DNA of 64,000 bases from JBCDBD01 sp039184335 (GTDB lineage Bacteria; Bacteroidota; Bacteroidia; Flavobacteriales; Flavobacteriaceae): positions 62,001 to 126,000 of the forward strand of contig JBCDBD010000003.1 in assembly GCA_039184335.1 (NCBI GenBank). The letters are read 5' to 3'. Below the pieces are notes generated by a model. The model saw nothing but the letters and a program-made list of their open reading frames with translations, was not told the origin of the DNA and made no database searches. Below, piece by piece: positions 59,137 through 64,000 of the stretch (the stretch's first letter is position 1; every line of letters begins with the position of its first letter). The position numbers were made by a program, and so were the translations under genes.

Positions 59137-60471
59137 ATGAATCGTACCAAAAATACTTTTTTAGTCGCTTTTGCGCTGTTTTCCCTTTTTTTTGGTGCTG
59201 GAAACCTCATTTTACCTCCGCTATTGGGCTTCAGATCAGGCATGCTTTGGTGGGCGGTGTCCTTGGGGTTTTGTGTTTCTGCTGTTTTGATTCCCATACT
59301 GGGTATTTGGGCACATGCAAAACTTCAGGGCACGATGTTCGATTTCGCCAAAACAGTATCCCCTTCTTTCAGCCTGGCCTATTGCTATTTGGTCTACGCC
59401 ATCTCAATCAGTCTTCCTTCGCCAAGAACCGCTGCGGTAACCCATGAAATGGCCATTGCACCGTTCTTTGAATTGCCCGCCATCGTCACGAGCATCACTT
59501 ACTTTGCCTTGGTCTTTTTGTTTGTCATGAATCGATCTCGAATTCTCGATATCGTCGGCAAAATTTTGACCCCTGCCATTATATTGATCTTGGTCGCCAT
59601 TATTGGCACCGCACTCTTCAATTTTGATTTTGGCTTTGGAGAAAACCAATTTCCCAGTCCATTTTCGCATGGCCTCTTGGAGGGGTATCAAACTTTTGAT
59701 GCCATTGGTGCCGTGGTCGTCGGTGGTGTCATCATCATCTCCATCAATCTGAAAAACAACTCCGCTAGCTATCCCGAAAAAAAGAAGCTTATCGCCCAGG
59801 CGGGCAGTTTGGCTGGGCTTGGACTTTTTCTAATCTATACCGGACTCATTATCACAGGGGCATTGTTCCATGACGGATTCGACCTTAAAATTTCACGAAC
59901 CGCCTTACTGAATGGTATCAGTTTACGAACCTTGGGTAGCACCGCCAACATGTTATTGAGCCTACTGGTGGCTTTGGCCTGTTTTACCACCGCTGTGGGC
60001 ATTGTAGCCGGCACTGCTGATTTTGTGAGTGGACGGTTCAACAATTCAAAAAGGGCCTACCTATCGACAGCTGTAATAGGATGCATTATTGGGATTTTGG
60101 TCGGCCAATTCAATGTGGGTTATATTATTGCCGTGGCCCTGCCCGCCTTGATGTTCATTTACCCCATTACCATTATTTTGATATTGCTGAACGTACTACC
60201 AGAAAAATATACCGCTCCAAAAGTCTTTAGATGGGTCATAGCCGTCACCATACTTTTTAGTATTCCTGATTTTTGGGAAACCATGGTGTTGATTCAAGAG
60301 TATAGCACCTCTAAATTTTGGAATTATATTGAAGTGGTCCAGAATACATTCCCCATACACAAATTGAAACCCTTGATTCCATTAAGCAAATTTCACCTAG
60401 GTTGGGTACTGCCCTCATCTGTTGCATTTATTGTTCTTAATTCACTACAGGCATGGAAAAACAGGGCATAG
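59137..60471 (+). CDS. brnQ: Branched-chain amino acid transporter (LIVCS family)
   Basis: A 444-residue membrane protein with about twelve helices, matching BrnQ-type Na+- or H+-coupled leucine/isoleucine/valine carriers. The start shows FLVAFALFSLFFGAGNLILP with the GAGN re-entrant motif. Others are AVTHEMAIAPF, GLLEGYQTFDAIGAVVVGG and ALACFTTAVGIVAGTADF. A TATCTTTC box at 59114-59121 is a weak promoter candidate. Confidence 0.95.
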   Translation: MNRTKNTFLVAFALFSLFFGAGNLILPPLLGFRSGMLWWAVSLGFCVSAVLIPILGIWAHAKLQGTMFDFAKTVSPSFSLAYCYLVYAISISLPSPRTAAVTHEMAIAPFFELPAIVTSITYFALVFLFVMNRSRILDIVGKILTPAIILILVAIIGTALFNFDFGFGENQFPSPFSHGLLEGYQTFDAIGAVVVGGVIIISINLKNNSASYPEKKKLIAQAGSLAGLGLFLIYTGLIITGALFHDGFDLKISRTALLNGISLRTLGSTANMLLSLLVALACFTTAVGIVAGTADFVSGRFNNSKRAYLSTAVIGCIIGILVGQFNVGYIIAVALPALMFIYPITIILILLNVLPEKYTAPKVFRWVIAVTILFSIPDFWETMVLIQEYSTSKFWNYIEVVQNTFPIHKLKPLIPLSKFHLGWVLPSSVAFIVLNSLQAWKNRA

Positions 60472-60537
60472 GACCATACAACTTTGATACCACATGACTA
60501 GTGTTTTGAAGCATAATGATACGACACGCGATAACTG

Positions 60538-60573
60538 CTTCGACTCCGCTCAGTCCCACAGCTCGAAATGACA
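60538..60573 (+). repeat. Intergenic repeat (CTTCGACTCC-N12-AGCTCGAAA), copy 1
   Basis: CTTCGACTCC (60538-60547), 12 bases, AGCTCGAAA (60560-60568), then TGACA. Copy 2 at 62520-62550 has the same arms, spacing and orientation. The ATG within GAAATGACA is the naive start of the following long frame. Confidence 0.65.
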
Positions 60574-60639
60574 GCTTCATACAGTAATTCCGATTTTCTT
60601 TTTAGTACCTTCCTTTCTGCCTCACAAAATCGTAATTGT

Positions 60640-62340
60640 ATGTGCAAAGTGGACCACAAAAACCCAAATGAACCTATTTTTTCACTCTTTTATGGGGAAA
60701 AAACTGCGGAAAACGGATGGTATATCGAAACGGAAACAAACGAAAAAAGTTGGGATACTGAAAAAGTAACTCATTTTTGGGAGATGCTCCGTCAAGAAAA
60801 AATGACGAAAAAAGACTATAACTTTTCCATGTTTATTTTTCCAGAATTCTCCAAAGACCATTTTTGGTTAGAAAACAAGTCATCGGTATTTGAAGGGAAA
60901 GTTGACTTCTCAGAGACCCAATTCATGAGTGAGGCGATTTTTTTCGAGGTTCGATTCGATGAGGAAGTGAACTTTAATAGGGCCCGTTTCAAAGGAAAGG
61001 CAGACTTTCTTTGGGCGAGCTTCAATGAGATGGCGTACTTCCGGTCGGTCAATTTCGACAGTATTGCAGACTTCCACATGGCCAACTTCTTTGGAAAGGT
61101 GGACTTCGAATCTACCTGCTTCGCAGGAGAAGCATACTTTAATGCAGCGAGCTTTGAAAATGGTGTACACTTTAATCGCACCAGCTTCTCAGGTATTGCA
61201 GATTTCAGTTCAATCGACTTTGATGAAAAAGTGAGCTTCCTTTCGGCCAACTTTGAGGGAAATGCATACTTTCTCTCCACTAGCTTTACGGGAGACACGG
61301 ACTTCCACTCGACCAACTTTACCCAAGAACTTTTTTTCGACACTTTGTATTGTCTAAAAGGAGCTACCATACTTTTTTTCAACACCAAGTTTTCCAGAAC
61401 CAAGCAGGCCTATTTTAAGAATCTGCACATTGAGGGTAGTCTTCGTTTTGAACAACTTATGTTTAGTAAGGGGGTCACCTTTTTGAACTGTAATTTTGCA
61501 CAAGTGTTGTTTGTGAAATCCGATATCACCAATGCCACTGTTTCTAACTGTACTTTTCCACAAAAAAAATGGAATCCTCGAATTGTATTGGCCAATGAAA
61601 GTGCCACTACAACTGTACTTGAAGCACTTAAAGAGACCAAAGAACATTACTTGGAAGGTGTGGCTTCGGCCAAGTCTAGATATCAAGGAAAATTAATATG
61701 GGAGGCCAAAAAAACAGAACCTAATGCACTAGAAATCAAGAAGCCCATTACACTGTGGAAAAAAGAAAGCAAAAAACTGATTTTTGCTACACCTGACAAA
61801 ACAAGCAACAGGAGTCTAAAACGAGAACATTACGAAATGATGGCTGAGACCTACCGTCAGTTGAAAACGAATCAAAAAAATAATAATAATTGGGCCATGG
61901 CCGGTGATGCCTACCGATCTGAAATGGTCATGCGTAAAAAAAGCATATGGCAGCAATTTCTGACCACACCAAAAAAGTTTTGGCTACTATTTTCTTTGGG
62001 TATAATGCAGCTTTACGATGGCCTTTCTGGTTTTCAACAGAGTATGGCACGACCTCTGATTTGGTTTCTTCTAATATGGCTGACCTTTGCTTTGGGTTAC
62101 TATGGGTATTTACAGAATATTTCGTGTGAGGGTTTTTGGTCCTGTTTGGCGGCGAAATTTTCGCTTCCTTTTCAGCAAACCGATTGGACAAAAAGTATGC
62201 AGGACAGTTTTTATGCGCTCTTTCCTCTTTCTGGAAGACTTGATGGTCCCTTAAAATTTTGGCAGGTCTTAGAACGTATCGTGGGCGTTATTTTGATTAC
62301 TTTTTTTGTGTTAAGCACACGAGCTCGATTAAAACAGTAG
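60640..62340 (+). CDS. Pentapeptide-repeat protein with C-terminal membrane domain
   Basis: A 566-residue protein. Residues about 75-240 hold about 16 pentapeptide-type units with F at the central position, such as VDFSETQF, ADFLWASF, VDFESTCF, AYFNAASF and TDFHSTNF, which should form a right-handed quadrilateral beta-helix. A short second run (about 255-305) and a basic linker follow. The C-terminus has two to three hydrophobic helices (about 455-475, 487-507, 545-562) around a loop with SFYALFPLSGRL, similar in outline to two-helix ion-channel-like modules attached to pentapeptide repeats, but without a GYG filter. The ATG at 60640 (MCKVDHKNP) is preferred to 60568, which lies in a repeat. 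Function unknown. Confidence 0.85.
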   Translation: MCKVDHKNPNEPIFSLFYGEKTAENGWYIETETNEKSWDTEKVTHFWEMLRQEKMTKKDYNFSMFIFPEFSKDHFWLENKSSVFEGKVDFSETQFMSEAIFFEVRFDEEVNFNRARFKGKADFLWASFNEMAYFRSVNFDSIADFHMANFFGKVDFESTCFAGEAYFNAASFENGVHFNRTSFSGIADFSSIDFDEKVSFLSANFEGNAYFLSTSFTGDTDFHSTNFTQELFFDTLYCLKGATILFFNTKFSRTKQAYFKNLHIEGSLRFEQLMFSKGVTFLNCNFAQVLFVKSDITNATVSNCTFPQKKWNPRIVLANESATTTVLEALKETKEHYLEGVASAKSRYQGKLIWEAKKTEPNALEIKKPITLWKKESKKLIFATPDKTSNRSLKREHYEMMAETYRQLKTNQKNNNNWAMAGDAYRSEMVMRKKSIWQQFLTTPKKFWLLFSLGIMQLYDGLSGFQQSMARPLIWFLLIWLTFALGYYGYLQNISCEGFWSCLAAKFSLPFQQTDWTKSMQDSFYALFPLSGRLDGPLKFWQVLERIVGVILITFFVLSTRARLKQ

Positions 62341-62519
62341 TCAATCCCTTTTTGTTTTTCAAATCCTTATTCAACAAAAATCAATGTCGAAACATATTGA
62401 AGTTGATGTTTCCCACACTCCCTATGGTCGATTCGATTATAAAAGTCCCCCTTGGTCATTTTGATAGCAGGAGCGGAGCCACGATTTGGAAATCCAAACG
62501 GTCGGATTCCTCACTTGGA

Positions 62520-62550
62520 CTTCGACTCCATTAAATACGACAGCTCGAAA
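62520..62550 (+). repeat. Intergenic repeat (CTTCGACTCC-N12-AGCTCGAAA), copy 2
   Basis: CTTCGACTCC (62520-62529), 12 bases, AGCTCGAAA (62542-62550). It is in direct orientation to copy 1 at 60538, and the two flank the pentapeptide-repeat gene. Confidence 0.6.
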
Positions 62551-62558
62551 AGGACAAG

Positions 62559-62687
62559 TCAATCGGAATCCCGTTTTCTTTTTTGGAAGTAATAGATCGC
62601 ATAGGCAATGCCCACCAAAACCACGAAAGGCAGATAGGTGCCGATGACCACCCCGATTTCGTAAGCACTATCTGGGGCCTCCTGCAT
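62559..62687 (-). CDS. Small single-pass membrane protein (42 residues)
   Basis: A 42-residue peptide: a short acidic N-terminus (MQEAPDSAYE), one hydrophobic helix (GVVIGTYLPFVVLVGIAYAI) and a basic tail (YYFQKRKRDSD), so N-out/C-in is expected. The frame is open for 37 codons further upstream, but an exact -7 box (TAATTTTG, 62742-62749) sits within that extension. The ATG at 62687, preceded by an A-rich stretch with GAAAAAAAG, is therefore the likely start. No family was recognised. It lies upstream of nothing obvious and downstream of the aminopeptidase region divergently spaced. Confidence 0.5.
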   Translation of the reverse strand: MQEAPDSAYEIGVVIGTYLPFVVLVGIAYAIYYFQKRKRDSD

Positions 62688-62741
62688 CTTTTTTTCGATA
62701 CTGGGTTGTTGAAGGAAAAAAATAATACCTGAACCATTGGA

Positions 62742-62749
62742 CAAAATTA
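62742..62749 (-). promoter_or_regulatory. -7 box TAATTTTG for the 42-residue membrane protein gene
   Basis: Exact TAnnTTTG element on the minus strand, 55 bases before the ATG at 62687. Confidence 0.45.
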
Positions 62750-62759
62750 GATTTCTCAT

Positions 62760-62797
62760 TGATCTCGACTGCACTCGATATGACATTCGAAATGACA
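62760..62797. repeat. Intergenic repeat copy (ATCTCGACTGCACTCGATATGACA type)
   Basis: ATCTCGACTGCACTCGATAT followed by GACATTCGAAATGACAC matches the Flavobacteriaceae CGACTGCGCTCGATATGACA repeat style and shares the CGAAATGAC end with the copies at 14356 and 21348. Confidence 0.6.
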
Positions 62798-62825
62798 CCT
62801 TTAACCAATAACTGTCAGCTACGAA

Positions 62826-64000
62826 CTACGCGTTAGCGTGCATCAACGCTTCAATCTCTTCAGCTTCAATGGGAATATTCCGCATGAGGTTAAAGGGTGC
62901 CCCCGTTTCTTGAATGACCATGTTATCTTCCAATCGAATGCCCATTTGCTCCTCTGGTATATAAATACCCGGCTCTACGGTAAAGACCATGTTGGCTTTC
63001 ATTGGGGTTTTCAGTTCCCCATAGTCATGGGTATCCAAACCAATGTGGTGACTGGTGCCATGCATGAAGTATTTTTTGTAGGCCGGCCAAGCTTTGTTTT
63101 CGTTTTGCACATCGGCCTTATCCAAAAGCCCCAGTTTCAAGAGTTCAGCAGTCATGATCTTGCCCACTTCTTTATGGTATTCTGCCCAAAGCGTGCCGGG
63201 CACCAACATCTTGGTCGCTTCATTTTTGACCCGAAGTACCGCTTCGTACACCGCTCTTTGCCGTTGGGTAAACCGGCCGTTCGCAGGTATGGTACGGGTC
63301 ATATCACTTGAATAATTCGCATACTCAGCAGCGACATCCATCAAGATCAAATCTCCCTCTTGTACCTGTTGGTTGTTTTCGACATAGTGCAGCACGTTGG
63401 CATTGTTTCCCGACGCGATAATAGGGGTATAGGCAAAGCCTGTGCTTCGGTTTCTTACAAACTCATGTAGATATTCTGCCTCCATTTCATATTCCCAAAC
63501 GCCAGGTCGGGTAAATTCCAAAATCCGTCGAAACCCCTTTTCGGTAATGTCACAGGCCTTCTGCATTAATTTCAACTCTTCTGGTTCCTTTACTCCGCGG
63601 ATTTGCTGAAGAATAGGGTTGCTCTTTGCACATTGGTGGGCTGGAAAATCGTGTTTGCATCGTTGAATGAAGCGATCCTCGCGCGTCTGGGTCTCTACCG
63701 CCTGTCGGTAATGCTCGTTCGTATTAAAATAGACCGTCTCCGCTTCGGTCATCAAATCAAAGAACACCTTATCAAAATCAGACAACCAATAAATGGTTGC
63801 AATACCCGAGACCTGGGTGGCCTGTTCTTTGGTCAGTTTGGCTCCTTCCCAAACGGCGATATGTGCATTGGTCTCACGAACAAACAATACTTCGCGATGC
63901 TTTTTATCCAAAGCTTCCGGGAAAAGCACCAAAATAGTCTCTTCTTGATCCGCCCCACTTAAATAAAAGATATCCCGATGTTGTTCAAAGGGCATGGTAC
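62826..64000 (-). CDS. Xaa-Pro aminopeptidase (PepP-like), 5' end beyond window
   Basis: About 390 C-terminal residues of an M24B metallopeptidase that removes N-terminal residues before proline. The visible N-terminus (PFEQHRDIFYLSG) belongs to the aminopeptidase P N-terminal domain, so roughly 40 residues are missing upstream. Dimetal ligands are the two aspartates in LILMDVAAEYANYSSDMTR, the histidine in HGTSHHIGLDTHD, and glutamates in VFTVEPGIY and GIRLEDN. The internal ATG at 63995 is not the true start. The C-terminus ends EEIEALMHANA. Confidence 0.94.
   Translation of the reverse strand, partial: TMPFEQHRDIFYLSGADQEETILVLFPEALDKKHREVLFVRETNAHIAVWEGAKLTKEQATQVSGIATIYWLSDFDKVFFDLMTEAETVYFNTNEHYRQAVETQTREDRFIQRCKHDFPAHQCAKSNPILQQIRGVKEPEELKLMQKACDITEKGFRRILEFTRPGVWEYEMEAEYLHEFVRNRSTGFAYTPIIASGNNANVLHYVENNQQVQEGDLILMDVAAEYANYSSDMTRTIPANGRFTQRQRAVYEAVLRVKNEATKMLVPGTLWAEYHKEVGKIMTAELLKLGLLDKADVQNENKAWPAYKKYFMHGTSHHIGLDTHDYGELKTPMKANMVFTVEPGIYIPEEQMGIRLEDNMVIQETGAPFNLMRNIPIEAEEIEALMHANA

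Noticed and set aside
60568..60639. Upstream ATG for the pentapeptide-repeat protein
   Set aside because: That ATG belongs to the CGAAATGACA end of an intergenic repeat; the next ATG at 60640 begins plausible protein sequence.
60816..61403. 195-codon minus-strand frame inside the pentapeptide-repeat gene
   Set aside because: Its repetitive Lys/Ser/Val pattern mirrors the complementary strand of the F-centred pentapeptide codons; the plus-strand gene explains it.
1..64000. tRNA, rRNA, CRISPR array, complete insertion sequence or prophage
   Set aside because: No cloverleaf-like block with a T-loop outside genes, no regularly spaced repeat array, no transposase and no phage structural genes were seen on either strand.

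Overview
The window looks like chromosomal core sequence from an aerobic, probably marine member of the Flavobacteriaceae (Bacteroidota). The support is: TAnnTTTG-type -7 promoter boxes in place of -10 boxes, an almost complete lack of Shine-Dalgarno sequences, an S8 protease with a type IX secretion C-terminal sorting domain, many lipoproteins with acidic residues after the lipobox cysteine, families common in this group (DUF2480, DUF3078, DUF1460, DUF2237), and the group's hem and suf gene orders. I could not determine a genus. I saw no rRNA, tRNA, CRISPR array, prophage or intact insertion sequence.

Layout. 1-3.0 kb (minus): an NtrY-like sensor kinase, an enoyl-CoA hydratase and an exported protein cut by the window edge, in one operon. 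3.1-8.4 kb: a HemJ-type protoporphyrinogen oxidase, a 1045-residue Asp-box propeller protein and a secreted Gfo/Idh/MocA oxidoreductase. 8.7-15.5 kb: an Ig/LamG surface protein, DUF2237, an operon of DUF819 permease, P1 peptidase and DUF427, then an SPFH-GYF protein paired with a zinc-ribbon membrane protein. 15.6-22.5 kb: a decayed GIY-YIG gene, a lactonase-fold lipoprotein, a membrane-anchored AraC regulator, a PQQ-type sugar dehydrogenase lipoprotein with an NTF2-like protein, a MATE exporter and ferrochelatase. 22.6-26.5 kb: a DUF1460 protein and an AraC/ThuA/glycoside-hydrolase operon.

26.7-33.7 kb is a tightly overlapping heme operon: hemA, hemC, hemD, hemE, an uncharacterised DUF6973-like gene, hemF, phzF-like, hemB. 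With hemH at 21-22 kb and hemJ at 3 kb, the window encodes glutamyl-tRNA to heme apart from the HemL step. 33.9-46.3 kb holds a 966-residue helical outer-membrane-type protein, a CNNM/CBS protein, an Ogt methyltransferase, two lipoproteins, a DEDD exonuclease, the T9SS subtilase, an EEP-family nuclease and HflX. 46.6-54.1 kb is the minus-strand SUF operon (sufA-B-C-D-S-E, a SufT/MIP18-like gene, DUF2480) followed by DUF3078. 54.2-64 kb has two beta-propeller lipoproteins, ThiL, a small protein, BrnQ, a pentapeptide-repeat membrane protein flanked by copies of an intergenic repeat, a 42-residue membrane peptide and a partial Xaa-Pro aminopeptidase.

The strongest unlisted signals are: a -7 box that sits exactly four bases before ATG in six genes, which implies leaderless mRNAs; an uncharacterised gene translationally coupled inside the heme operon; a CP-motif AraC regulator divergent from hemA; a dispersed repeat with perfect 10-bp inverted ends that inflates naive start calls; and a GIY-YIG pseudogene broken by a 5-bp tandem duplication. 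I did not find an obvious defence or other novel multi-gene system.
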